Shown here piece after piece: positions 24,256 to 35,723 of a stretch of 64,000 nucleotides of DNA (its first letter is position 1; the number at the start of each line of letters is the position of its first letter). Where the stretch lies: NCBI GenBank assembly GCA_032988165.1, contig JANTQF010000060.1, positions 81,950-145,949 of the forward strand, written 5' to 3'. Below the pieces are notes generated by a model, which was not told the origin of the DNA, ran no database searches, and worked only from the letters and a program-made list of their open reading frames with translations. The position numbers were made by a program, and so were the translations under genes. The DNA comes from Emmonsiellopsis sp. PD_33. Its lineage: Eukaryota; Ascomycota; Eurotiomycetes; Onygenales; Ajellomycetaceae.

Positions 24256-25385
24256 AATATATCCCTAGACTATAGATTTAGAGGTTTCGAAGGGACTGGT
24301 GGTCAAGCTTTGTGTTGTTTGTGCAACGGTAATGTATATACGATTTCTCCCTACTCATTTCTCGCACATATTAACAAAGAGCCTGCCAGATGGCAGATGT
24401 CTATAATATGCAGATATCTAGACATTTAGACGTGTTTTGTTCATATCACCCAGATGCCAATACCTACCCCGTTTGCTTCAATTTGTTTACCTCTATGCAG
24501 CACGTCGAGATTATCCGAAATTATGACAGCTAACGAGCCAGGATTTCAAATTTCTAGTTCAATCTTAGCCCTATGATCAATGACTAGGGCTGGTTGACCG
24601 GCGAATAAAGACGTCAGGGGCTTTTTCTGGGCATGATATCTGGCCCCAACCGCCTTTTACAATCCACAAGTGGCACGATGACCCAGTTGATGGGTATCGC
24701 AGCGCTGCTCAGATGATGAAAGATGCATATTATTCACTCTACAAACCAAAGACTCCGCTTTCGCACGTCCTCATTATGGCATGGCAATGGTACCCCGCGA
24801 GAGTTTTCCAACTAGACCAAAAAGGATCAAACTTTAGAGGCCAGCTGGCTCTAAGTATCGTCCACATATCCACATAGCAATGGTTACTGAGTTCTCTGCA
24901 TAGTTCAACTTTTGCTACATCCAGTAATGGAAATACACTTTTCCGTTGTCAGATTGATCAACATCATGTTAGCCAGGATGTTTCCCAGCTTCCCTCCGTT
25001 TTCTATCGGGTTTAACGAGTCATCGCAATCCCCCCCCCAAGCACTGCCCTCGGGACAGTTGGAGGATTCTATTTGACGCAACTCCCTGCACACCCTTCAC
25101 CTCTGCTGAGGATCTACTCCGTACATTCCTTGTGAATCCTGCATCAGCCGATGTCGGTTATCATCAAGTCTCTTTATATCGAAGGTGACACAAACAGTTT
25201 GTGAGATGCATCCTCCTCTTCATGATATGACATAAGACTTTGAGAAATATCGATACTTACATTGCGTCACCAGCCTCCTGATATTTTAGATCTGGTGGAC
25301 GTGCAACTTAGGGTTAGTTAGGGAACTGCCAGCGCAAAAAGATGATCCCCTCACCACTATCCACTTTACCAACGCTGCATTTGTA
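24256..25385. other. Degraded sequence upstream of the truncated NRPS
   Basis: No intact gene. Fragments of plausible protein appear in shifting frames. Plus strand about 24647-24850 reads IHKWHDDPVDGYRSAAQMMK and TPLSHVLIMAWQWYP (family not recognised). Plus strand about 25270-25385 reads DILDLVDVQ in one frame and RELPAQKDDPLTTIHFTNAA in another; the latter runs straight into the adenylation core and looks like the lost upstream part of the NRPS A domain. Frameshifts separate these pieces. Confidence 0.5.
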
Positions 25386-28300
25386 ATGTTCACATCGGGT
25401 AGCACCGGGAAGCTGAAAGGCATCATCATTGAGCATGTTCATATCTGCACGAGTTTGGAAGCCCATGGATCCATCATGGAAGTTGGAATCGATAGTTGCG
25501 TGTTCTCATTCGCCTCACATGCTTTCGACGTCAGCCCGGGCGATACGTGGACCACCCTCATGCGAGGCAGATGTGTTCGCGTTCCTTTCGAAGGGGACAG
25601 GATGAACAATCTTGCGCAGACTATTACCGAAATGAGGGTCAACTGGATAGGGCTCACTCCTACCGTCTCACGGTTGCTCACGCCTGAATCAGTGCCGACG
25701 GTAAAGACGCTCTCGCTCGGCGGAGAGCCAATCGGAAAAGAGGATACTGCCGCTTGGGCAGATCATGTTAGACTCTGGAATTTCTGTAAGTTGCTTCGCA
25801 ATTGCATATATATGGGAAATGATATTTGACTAACACCCATCCTTCAGATGGCCCGGCCGAGACGGTGATCGGAGCAACACTGTGCGATCTTTCAGCCGAG
25901 CGCGCCCGCAACCCAAGAACGTTAGGCTACGGGATCGACGCGAATCTGTGGGTTGCGGACCCGGACAACCACGATGCCCTCGTGCCCATTGGTACTGCGG
26001 GCGAATTGCTGATACAAGGACCGGCAATATCTCAAGGCTATCTCAAAGACCCAGAAAAAACTGCGAGGAGTTACCTAACCAGAAACCCTGCATTCCTCAA
26101 CGGAACCGACTTTGGTGCAACACGGACGCAGAAAATCTTCAAGACTGGAGATTTGGTATTCCAGAATCCCGAAGATGGCGCCATCGTCTATATTGGGAGG
26201 AAAGACACGCAGATCAAGATACACGGTCAGAGAATAGAGCTGCAAGAAATCGAGGAGCAACTGGCAGCCAACTCGTCAGAGGAGCATGCTTGGGTAGTGG
26301 AACTGATACAAGGCTCAGGGACAGAATCTGCCTGTTTAGCTGCATTCTACACCCGCCATGACGTGATTGGAAAGCGGGACATCAAGGTGCAAACGTTTCC
26401 CATCACCGCCGAGCTGCGCGACACGCTGTCTGACCTTAAAAGGCGCATTTCCGGCCTTCTACCGAAATATATGGTGCCTTCGATGTTCGTTCCTTTAACA
26501 ACCATGCCATTAAACACCTCTGGGAAAACAGATCGCCTCCAGCTGCGGGCAATAGGAGCGGCGGTTTCTGAGAGACCTGATGTTGCGTCATACATGTTAA
26601 GCAAAAATCTTTCAAGGTCGAAGGATGTGAAACGGCAACCCGGTACGAAGAAAGGGCGCAAGATGCAGAAGCTATGGAGCAAAGTGTTAAAGCTTCCCGA
26701 GGCCTCCATCGGCGCTCTCGACGATTTTTTCGAACTTGGTGGCAACTCAATCATCGCGATGAAGCTCGCAGCCTCGGCACACGCGGCAGGGCTTTCGGTC
26801 TCCGTTGCGGATATATTCGGATACCCACGCCTCGACGATATCTCGGACATTGCCGAGGACTCCAAAGTGGTGCAAATAGTGCCTCGCACGGTATCTAAAT
26901 CGAGAACTAACCACGCCTTGCATGAATCCCTTGCTCTTCAACTTCCTTCCGGCTCCAGTATCGAGTATATTGGTGAGGCCACAGATTACCAGGTCTGGAC
27001 TGCAATCCACGGAATGACAAGACACCAAGGCTTCATTAATGATTTGTTCGTTGAATTCGATGGCGATGTTGACGTCCTACGAGTGCGGGAAGCTTGCGAG
27101 ATTGTTGTCCACCACAACCCCATTCTTCGAGCTGCATTCACTGCCCACGAAGATCAGGTGATGTTGGTAAGCCTGAGAAACATCTCAATTGATTTCCAGC
27201 AATTCTCTTGGAACGAGGAAACAGATACTGCCGCGCCTCTCGCGTGGGAGCAAGAAGGACTCGTTTTTGGAAAACCGCCGCTCAGATTTGCTCTGATTCG
27301 GAAATTCAGCAGGGCTTATCGGTTGGTCATTCGAATTTCACACGCCCAATACGACGGGATCAGCATCCCCCTGGTTCTCGATGATCTCAAAACCGCATAC
27401 AATAGCCTCGTAGGTACTCCCCGCTCAAACTTCTTTGATTTCCTAGACGAGAACACGAGCAAAGACAACACACCACATCTAGATTTCTGGGCCAAGCTCC
27501 TCAAAGACTCCTCGATGACCCAGATCGTTTCGCACAAGGGCCTTCACCACACTGGTCCAGTGAACTCGAGCACCATCCAAACAATCAACACACCTTCTCT
27601 CGCCGCCAGCACTGGGATCACCACTGCCACCATCTTCAAAGCCGCTTGGGGACTGGTCTTATCCACTCTTTCGGGAAGTATGGATATCACATTCGGGCAT
27701 ATCACAGCTGGGCGCAATGCATATGTCCCCAGATTCGACACCACGATCGGTGCTTTCCTCAACATTACCCCCATTCGTGTTCGGTTAGATGGTAGCCTCG
27801 AGAGCCAGACTAGCGCCCAGCTCATCCACTCACTTCACGCCCAACATGTCGACTCGCTGCCCCACGACTCTGTCGGCTGGCGCAACATCATTAAATCCTG
27901 CACATCATGGCCGTCGTGGTCGACCTTCAGTTCGATCTTACAGCATCAAAATCTCAACAATGTCAAAGGACAGTCTGTACGTGGGATTGCCCGCGTCGGT
28001 GCTGCGGTGGATATTTGGGTCTTGACTGCTCCGCGGGGTGAGGAGACAGACGTTGAGCTCCACTTCTCCTCACACATTCCAGAATCAGCGGCGCGAGAGA
28101 TGTTGGCGATGTTCTGCACGGCAACTTCGAAGCTGTGCGATCCGATATGCCGTGAGGAACAGGTTAGCACGCTGCTTGAAAGAACCCAGGTCCATCTCCC
28201 ATTCAGTCCATTACCGCCAACAAATAGTGAAAATGGCTTGGTTGCAGAACAAGCGGTGGGAGAGGAGTCAGATCAATTCCGCAGCCTCCAGCAGATTGTG

Positions 28301-28519
28301 AGAAAAGCGTGGAAGAATGTTGTCGGGCAGTCGCGGGGAAACAATAATAATTTGACCCTGAGCGAGTCATACTTGGATCTGGGCGGGGATTTGGTGACAG
28401 CTGGGCTACTAGCCCATGCGTATCATGCAGAGGGGTATCACGGTGTAGCAGTGGAGGATATTATGGACTCCACAACAATGAGGGAGCAGATTGAATGTCT
28501 TGCGGGAGCTTCAACGTAA
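25386..28519 (+). CDS. 5'-truncated nonribosomal peptide synthetase (partial A - T - C - T)
   Basis: Open frame join(25386..25785,25848..28519), about 1023 codons; the intron joins LWNF to YGPAETV in phase. The adenylation domain starts only at core motif A3 (MFTSGSTGKLKG). Then come A5 (NFYGPAETV), A7 (KTGDLV), A8 (GRKDTQIKIHGQRIEL) and A10 (LNTSGKTDR). A carrier domain has its phosphopantetheine serine (DDFFELGGNSIIAMKL). A condensation domain has the second active-site His (SHAQYDGIS). A last carrier domain reads YLDLGGDLVTAG, with Leu (TTG at 28391-28393) where the attachment serine should be. The first half of the A domain (A1-A2) is missing, with frame-broken remnants upstream. As it stands it should not activate a substrate normally, so it is probably a pseudogene, although its frame is long and open. 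Product unknown; next to the decarboxylase and upstream of an aldehyde dehydrogenase. Confidence 0.85.
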
Positions 28520-29416
28520 ACAGGCATGGTGAGAAACAGCCACGGTGAGGTAAAGAGAGCCGGGGATGGACCGTGTGGTGGCTGGTAGCTGCTAATTTTA
28601 GGAAATTAAGGAGGACTTGATATTTAGGACAGGTCTTGTAAATAGACAAAATTGCACTCTTTTAGCAGCAATATCTGGTGGCCAATTTGTCTCTGTGCTG
28701 CCCATCATAGGATACTTGAACTTCAAGGCTGATATGAGTATCCTCAGAACTGACAGATTCACATGGATACATTACTCATGGAATAAGCCTCCTCTCGCAT
28801 AACAAATAATAATAGAACAAAGACGCGTTAGATGATGCCGTGATGGAAGAGCACGATGAATTGAGGATAGCATTAACGGATCCAAAATCGTTGTGTTGGA
28901 TCTGGGGAAAATAGCCGCCATACGCGATCTTAGTCGATCAAATAGCCGCCAACTTGTTCAAGACGCGATCAACGCGCGTCTAATTCCTCTTCTTTCCACG
29001 ACTTCTTCCCTTGACAAGAAATTCAGCACATATACATCTCTTTGCCATTCTGATATTTTTCATAAAAGCCGTTGATTGCTTTCGAACGCTGATTAAGATT
29101 TGTTAAACAGATCCGCCCGCCCCTCTCCCGTTCGCGCAATTGGCGAAGATATATATGTTTTGCACATCCTCGGATTTTTGGGGGGGGTGCATATTGGCTT
29201 CCTCTTATTCCGACCGACATCTTATTTGCAAGATATATGGAAATTTTTATTCGGCTAGCAATCGTGTTTGACAATATGAATTTACATACCCTCAAATTGA
29301 AGTCACGATGTCAGGGGTTCAATTGATAATTTCCGGCCCCTTCGGATCTCGGGTTGAGAAGTTTCCTTTGACCATATAAACTTGGAAAGAAGTCCAGATC
29401 ACACTCGACACTCATC
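28520..29416. other. Intergenic, AT-rich, no gene recognised
   Basis: About 900 bp between the convergent NRPS fragment and aldehyde dehydrogenase 3' ends. Short ORFs only, none with recognisable content. Confidence 0.45.
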
Positions 29417-31075
29417 CTACAACGACCAAAACTTGACAGACTTGGAATAAAGCCAAGAATCCAACGCCTCAAGTCCAAGATCTGACCCAAACCCGCTTTG
29501 CTTAACCCCTCCAAACGGCATACTAGCATTGAGAGCACCCCAACAGTTAACCGTAACCTGTCCAGCCTCAAGGCCGACAGACAGTCGATTAGCCCTGTGC
29601 AGATCGTTAGTGAAAAAGGCAGCACTCAGACCGTACTCGGTGTCATTAGCTTTTGCAAGCACTTCCTCCTCCGTCGAGAAGCGGTGGATGGTCGCCACAG
29701 GCCCAAAGATCTCCTCCCTAACAATGGTCATATCCTCGCTAACGTCCGTGAAGATGGTATTTTCAACGAACCCGCTGCTCCCAACCTCCTGACTCTCACC
29801 ACCAAAGAGCAAGCGGGCGCCTTCCTGCTTCCCGCGCGCGATATACGACGCAACCCTCTCATGTTGCATCTTGCTCACAATGGGTCCCTTGGTGACCTCT
29901 TTATCCATCGGGTTCCCCTTGATCGCCGGAGTCTTACGCGCGTGCTCTGCAAATTTCTTCACAAACTCATCATAGATGCCATCTTGCACGTAAATTCTCG
30001 AGCCCAGCGCACAGATCTGCCCGTTATTGGCGGTGGATCCAATCGCGGTCCAAAACACCGCATTGTCCAGATTCGCATCGTCGAACACGATGGACGGGCT
30101 TTTCCCGCCTAACTCCAGAGTAACACGCTTCAGGTTAGAATCTGCCGCTGCATGCATAATCTTGCGGCCTGTAACGATACTACCCGTGAAGGAGATCTTT
30201 CGGATGCGCATGTGGCGCGAAATCGCGTCCCCGGCCGTCGCACCCAGGCCACAGAGGATGTTGATCACACCGGGCGGGAACCCGGCTTCGACAATCAGCT
30301 CAGCAAGCTTCTGCCCGTACAACGGGGTTTGCTCGGGGGATTTGATGATCAGGACATTTCCCGCCGCGATGGCGGCGGAGAGTTTCCAGATCGTAATCAT
30401 CCTGTCCACCAACACCATGAGCACGAATGCCAATCACACCACACAGGAAGCAAGACATGGCAAGAGAAAAAATACATACAACGGCGCATTCCACGGAACA
30501 ATAGCCGCGCAAACCCCCAACGGCTCCTTCCTAACCACCCCCGTCCCATTAGGGATATTCACCACCCTGCCCCCAATATTCTGCGCACATCCGGCAAAGA
30601 ACCTCAGCGCGTCCGCGGACTGCGGGATATCCATCGCCTTGACGGCGTCATAGAGATTGCCGCCATCCAGCGCGTGCAGGGCGGCAAACTCTTCCTGGTC
30701 CCGCTCAATTAACTCCGCCAGGAGGAGGAGGAGGTCAGCGCGTGCTGCGGCCGGGGTGGATTTCCAGGTATTGTTGTAGGCATTGCTGGCGGCGTCGACT
30801 GCGGCATCGACGTCGGCGGGTTCGGCGGCGGAGAGGGTGGCGAGGAGGTCGCCAGTGTAGGGGTTGTGGGTGGTCAGGGTGGAGTTTGTCTTGCTGGGGG
30901 TGAACTCGTTGTTGATGAAGAGGCCGGTTTTTACTATTTAGTAGTTAGTTATTGATCGATCTTGATTGCGCCTGATATATATGGCGAGCCGGTGCTTCCG
31001 GACCGGCTGATGAGATAGCAATAACATACTACGAAGCTGCTCGCCGCGACGGCCTCTCAGGGTTACATATGTCAT
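29417..31075 (-). CDS. NAD(P)-dependent aldehyde dehydrogenase
   Basis: Three exons: complement(join(29417..30401,30480..30933,31033..31075)), 493 aa. The first exon is only 43 nt; donors GTAGTA and GTATGT and CAG/TAG acceptors give consistent phases, joining QLLKTGLFINNEF and PWNAPLMITIWKLS. The catalytic features of the ALDH family are in place: E262 in VTLELGGKSP, the nucleophile C296 in NNGQICALGSR, the cofactor glycine motif FTGSIVTGRKI, EEIFGPV and the C-terminal MPFGGVKQSGFGSDLG. Length (493) is typical of class 1/2-like cytosolic enzymes; no mitochondrial presequence is visible. It oxidises an aldehyde to the acid. Near an aromatic amino acid decarboxylase it could act on an aldehyde made from an arylamine by an amine oxidase, but no such oxidase is seen in the window, so that is speculation. 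Confidence 0.93.
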
Positions 31076-31724
31076 GGTTGGATTCAGTAGACAGCGAATA
31101 CCCTGCAAGCTTGAAATCTATGTTCGGAATAAATACTATGCCAAACAGATTCCTCGCTGCCAAACATTAGCCACCCTTTATATATCTCGACTGGCAATCT
31201 GCGTATTAACGACCCCCTCATTTCGTCTTACGCGCAGTGTCATCCCTGACGTCAGACAAGCTGCGCAGGCGTTGGTTGGTTCTCTTCTAACTCTCATGGA
31301 TTAATCTGTGATACCTACCCCGCCCCCGCCCCTGCCCCCGTCGAATAATCTGACCATTTGACGATAAATAGGTCTTATCATAGCTGATATCATGCAGGGG
31401 GCGTTTATGCATGTAACATCTCCGTGGACTAGATATCAGTGGCATAGGAATCTAGAAATTCGCAGGATTTGAAATTAAGCCGACAGAAACTTAAAACCTA
31501 CTACCTATTCATCCCATGTTCCTAAATATTTATAAAAAATACTTGGAGGCCACTGGCCTCTAAGGAGTGATCCCTTTTGGTCTAGTTAGATTCTCACAGA
31601 ATAAAGAAATAACAATGACAATAATAATCTCAGACCTAGTATGCTCTACCGCACCCCCCTCTTCTTTCCAAAATGGCGGAATTCCCCTAACCATGCCCAG
31701 CCCTCGTAACACCCTCCCAGTCAC
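31076..31724. other. Intergenic, aldehyde dehydrogenase promoter side
   Basis: About 650 bp between the aldehyde dehydrogenase start (-) and the acyltransferase 3' end (-). No coding content recognised. A C-rich run lies near 31318-31341. Confidence 0.4.
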
Positions 31725-33126
31725 TCAACCACGCGGAAAAACCTCAACCGGCAACACAACCGGCTGAACCTCCAATCTCAGAATCGAAAAGACCCAAACA
31801 GGCATAGCCCACAGCGCAAAAACGCTCATCCACACCCACCCCACAACCCTCTGCCACATCATCACAGGCCCATCGCGGCTGCTCCCCGTGACGGAGCGGT
31901 ATATCCATCTCACAACATCCTCGACAATAATGCCGCAGGCGTTGCGGAGGAAGAGGGAAACGGAGCGCGACTCGCTGAATGGGATGCCGAGCATGCGGTC
32001 GGAGTTTATGTGGATGATTCCTGAGATTAGGAAGATTAGAGTGAATTTTGTGTAGGCGGTTATGAGGATGAGGAGGCGGGTGGGTTGGGAGGGGGTAGTT
32101 TTTGCGCTGTGGGGTTGTGGGAGGTAGGGGAGGCGGAGGAGTGAGTGGGTGATGAAGGAGGCGGTGTTTTCCAGGGGACGGAGGAGTATCTGGTGCCAGA
32201 ATTTTCTAAATCGTATTCCGTTATGTTAGAGATAGGTAAGGATTATAGTTTTTTATATAATTGGAGAGCCAAAGGGGTAAAGGAGGTGGGAAGAGCGGAA
32301 TGCCACCGGCAATATATGCATACCTCCAAAACATCCGTATGGAATATACCCCCCAGATATTGCCAAAAAGCGGCGGCCAAGCTGCAACCTCCGATATCCC
32401 CAGTCCCACCGCAATCACTGAAAACACATCATATCCCATCATCAAAGAACTATACCCGCAAATCGCATATGCCACGATGGTCGCATACACCTCTCCAATC
32501 TCAGCAGCGGATATATCGTTCGCGAGAATCCTCGCGAAAATCCGCTCTTTACCAGGTGCGAACTTGGCCGGTCCACCCTCCAACGGCTGGCTGGAGATCA
32601 GATCGAGTACTAGATACAGCAGAATCGCGCGGACGGATCGGAAGAGGAGGAAACTGCGTCGAGAGGGGACATGTAGCGGCCTTTTGGGATCGAAAGTCGG
32701 GACATTTCTAGCTTGGTCGATGCGGTTGATTCTCCGTTTATTAACAGCCCAATCAACCGCGAAGCATATTTTGTCATAAATGCCTCCCCGTCCGGAGCCA
32801 GATAATATCCTTATATCGTCATCCTTCTTCTTCTGTGCCCGTGCGGCCGGGGGGTAGAGTTTCTTTGAAAGACAAACATTATCGAAAACCTCAAAGGCCA
32901 TGATGGATCCGAACTCGACAGCGATGAAGGTATTCCATGGCGCTACGAGACTGGCGTTTTGGGCCGTGAGGTAGGTGGCTGCGACGGGGAGCAGGATCAC
33001 CGGCAACATGCACGCGCGTTTATATGAAGTTGGGGGGATGCATGTGAGCGTGACGCCTTGGAGGGCAATAGTGAGAAGGACTAAAATATATGGAATAGCC
33101 GGGTGCTGGAGGATGGTTGATGCCAT
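31725..33126 (-). CDS. Membrane-bound acyltransferase, wax-synthase-like (MBOAT_2 family)
   Basis: Two exons: complement(join(31725..32205,32324..33126)), 427 aa; the intron (GTATGC...TTTAG) joins IRMFWR to KFWHQILLRP. The family hallmark is present: WPPLFGNIWGVYSIRMFW followed by the FWHQ motif with the putative catalytic His. A second polar motif (SGIIHINSDRMLGIP) comes in the next helix. About seven to eight hydrophobic segments are visible, starting with IPYILVLLTIALQGVTLTC and VILLPVAATYLTAQN. ATG at 33126 (MASTILQHPAIP) was used because the longer open frame has only a TTG start. Fungal members of this family, such as O-acetyltransferases of meroterpenoid pathways (AusQ type), acylate hydroxyls of secondary metabolites in the ER membrane. 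Substrate here is unknown. Confidence 0.83.
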
Positions 33127-34129
33127 CTCTGTTGGTATTGCTTTTCTTTCAGGTTCAAGCGGCGGAGGTTTCTCGATTCCAGCCGGTCTCGACTGTGCTC
33201 GGCGCGATTCAACGTCCAGCAGGCATTGAGGAGATTCGGTGTAACTGTCGAAGTCTCTCGGCAGTATGTGCAACTGTTTTGTGTGCAAAGTTGTTGCGGC
33301 TGGCGGCGGAAGTGATGCTATCCTGAAAATGCGGCAGCGGCCGGAAAATTGCAGAACAGAAAAAAGGAAACATAAATAATGACTGAGTCATTCAGTAACT
33401 GGCCAGAGTATTCAAATATATTCCAGCCAATCAATAGTTATGCTGTGGAAAATATGTTAACTACTCTCTGATGTGGCTGCATCTTGGGTAAGCTTACTAG
33501 CTTCCAATGGATGCTGCCATCAGCGTTCATGGGCTGACCGCCAAACAAATAGATATCCGTGGCTAGTAATTGCATTTGGTAAGTAGCTAAATCATAAGAC
33601 ACCAGTTATTCGTTTCCACGCAATGTTTATGGTCGCGAAGGAAAGCGTGAGGTGGGCTGGAGAAAAGAACAAAAGATTATTTGGTGTTTGCAGACGAAAT
33701 CTTTGGCTTCCGCTAAGTTGATTAGGGGCAACAGAGCTAACTAGTAACCCCCCTTAACTTATCCCTGCTTCTGCTGCTTGCTAATTCGCCGAAGTTAATA
33801 TGTCCTGCTTCAATTGTTCTCTTCTTAATTGTCAAAATGTAGTATTGCTGCATATTCATAAAGTACCTTACATCAAGCAAAACAGTCATAGTTATGCTAA
33901 CCTTCTATTCTATTAAGCGTAAGTATACTCACTATATTCACCCCACATTCCCTATAAAGATAGAAATTACCCAGGGAAAGGGAATTTAGGGAAATATATA
34001 CATATGTATCAGGCCCTAAAGCAAAAAGCGAAAAATTAAACAATCCCCGCTACAACCTCCTCACATCTACCCAACCTACGCACACGTACTTTCAGTATCA
34101 GGATAGGAAGACGAGCTTACTTCCACCAA
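33127..34129. other. Intergenic, AT-rich, no gene recognised
   Basis: About 1 kb upstream of the acyltransferase. It should hold its promoter on the minus strand. No frame with recognisable content; many TA-rich words suggest old repeat or RIP-affected DNA. Confidence 0.4.
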
Positions 34130-34900
34130 AGTGGTGTGGTCCTTTCCGTAGATTTCTTCGACAGCGGCACCACCCCAATGTTCGATCTAGACATGTTCAT
34201 GTCAGGATTTCTGGGCCTCTGCAATCCCCCCTCACCCCATCATAAGGGATTGGGGAGCCGCCGAACTCCTGCCGCAACTTGATTCCGAATATCTTGAAGA
34301 ACGTCGGAGCCAAGTCGGTAAGTGTGGTAAAAATACGCAATGCACACGATCCTCTTAGTGTGCAAATTCATTCCAGAGCGCATCATCCACAGGAGGCTGG
34401 CAGTGTATTCTTTCTTCTTTTTGTACTCTCACCTTCTCTTTTTGGCCGGCGTGCCTGCTGTATATGAAGGTCACGCGAGGTATTTTCGGGAAGAGCCGAT
34501 TAAATTGCGAGATTTTCTGGCCACAGTCATAACTTCCCTGCTAATTCATCTTGGAATGCCCTATATATTTGCTTCGCTACGCTCCGCAAACAATATCTGG
34601 TGGTCCTTTTAGCCAGGCACGTCCGGCCCACGGATAACCAGGGGAACTCTGATGTCTTCTTCACGGCCGCATTCTTTTCCCGGATGAAGGCGGTGCGGGG
34701 TGATGCGGAAGCCATTATCAGATGAATAGATAACATACGTGCCTTCCAGGATTCCGAGACCGTCAAGGCTCTTGATACCTCGTCAACCATCCCGCCAACA
34801 CCCTGCAAGAGCAGTCCCGACGGGGGTATAATAGGTAGGCCCGGTGACGATGGAAACCGCCTCGCCAGGGAATATATATCATCGTGCTTGATGGCTTGAC
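34130..34900 (-). pseudogene. Sulfatase (arylsulfatase-type) relic with frameshifts and stops
   Basis: Read on the minus strand, separate frames give successive sulfatase blocks in the right order. First MVDEVSRAL (the helix with the DxMVDxVxRAL pattern), then GILEGTYVIYSSDNGF around 34706-34760 (the SDNG metal-ligand motif), then DIRVPLVIRGPDVPG at 34613-34660, and TDLAPTFFKIFGIKLR at 34273-34320. Between the last two lies sequence with in-frame stops (for example TAA directly after DVPG). The N-terminal half with the Cys/Ser formylglycine site is not found. A single base shift is needed between the first two blocks. The gene cannot make a full sulfatase. Fungal arylsulfatases release sulfate from organic esters for sulfur supply. 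Confidence 0.75.
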
Positions 34901-35269
34901 ACTCCATCCCCCCGAGGAAGGAGAAGGAGACCATCGCCAGGACGAGCCGGTTAAAGGAACACAAGGCCGCGGCGAGGGAGAAGGAGAGGAAGCTGCGGTT
35001 GTTGGATTTGGTGGTGCTTTCCGGTGCAGCAGGAGGTTGCTTCCTGTTCAAGGCTGGCAGTGGTTTCCGCTTGCACGAACGCCCCCTGCCCTTTCCTTCC
35101 CAATGCCGTTGTTGATGTTGTGATAAATTCCCTTCTCCCGCTCCCATTTTCTCTTCTTCTTTTTCTTTCTCTCCTCGCCAGTTGGTACTGTGATAAAGTA
35201 AGTTAAAAGCTCCCTGTCTTCCCAGAGCCCTTTTTCCCAAAACTCTCCCTGCTATCACAAACGTTCGTC
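34901..35269. other. Intergenic, purine/pyrimidine-biased, no gene recognised
   Basis: About 370 bp between the sulfatase relic and the small plus-strand ORF. It contains a GAGAAGGAGA-rich tract (34917-34995) and a TTCTTTTTC-rich tract (35150-35180) just before the ORF, the latter a plausible pyrimidine-rich promoter element. Confidence 0.35.
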
Positions 35270-35569
35270 ATGGTTTCGCTTACTGAAGCTACAGCTATTC
35301 CTCTCCTCGTGCTTGTGGCCCTACAGCACCCTTTGGTGCTGGCTTGGTTGCGGCAGTCTCTTCCATGGCTGTGGCCGCAGTCGGAGGAGGTCGCTGCTCT
35401 CGAGCAACTAAGGGTCGAGGTCCACCTGGTACTGGTCGAGATTAGACGTTTGAGGGGCGACGTACAGTCGTCCGGGCAGAGCGCTAACTCTGCTCCTGCA
35501 AACGTTCAGTCCGGCCAGTCCTCGGGGGCCCCGACGGATATGCCTGCTAGTCATACTAGTGGGGCATAG
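35270..35569 (+). CDS. Hypothetical 99-residue protein with one N-terminal hydrophobic segment
   Basis: A single open frame from ATG 35270 to TAG 35569. An N-terminal hydrophobic stretch (AIPLLVLVALQHPLVLAWL) is followed by a Trp-rich turn, then an amphipathic helix EEVAALEQLRVEVHLVLVEI with coiled-coil-like spacing and a Ser/Gln/Ala-rich tail. A pyrimidine-rich tract precedes it and the CDS is GC-rich compared with the surroundings. I do not recognise the family; it could be a small membrane-anchored protein or a chance ORF. No homology claim is made. Confidence 0.4.
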   Translation: MVSLTEATAIPLLVLVALQHPLVLAWLRQSLPWLWPQSEEVAALEQLRVEVHLVLVEIRRLRGDVQSSGQSANSAPANVQSGQSSGAPTDMPASHTSGA

Positions 35570-35723
35570 CCGACACAAGCACGAGGTCCCACCGTTCCCT
35601 TCGGCGCGGCTCACGCTGATGAGAACGGATCATGGGAGGAAGGTGGGTGGGCACCAGCGACGAGTTCGCACTTCTACGCAGTGCTGGTGACTAGTAGCCT
35701 TTCGGGGTGAAGCTAAGACGAAC

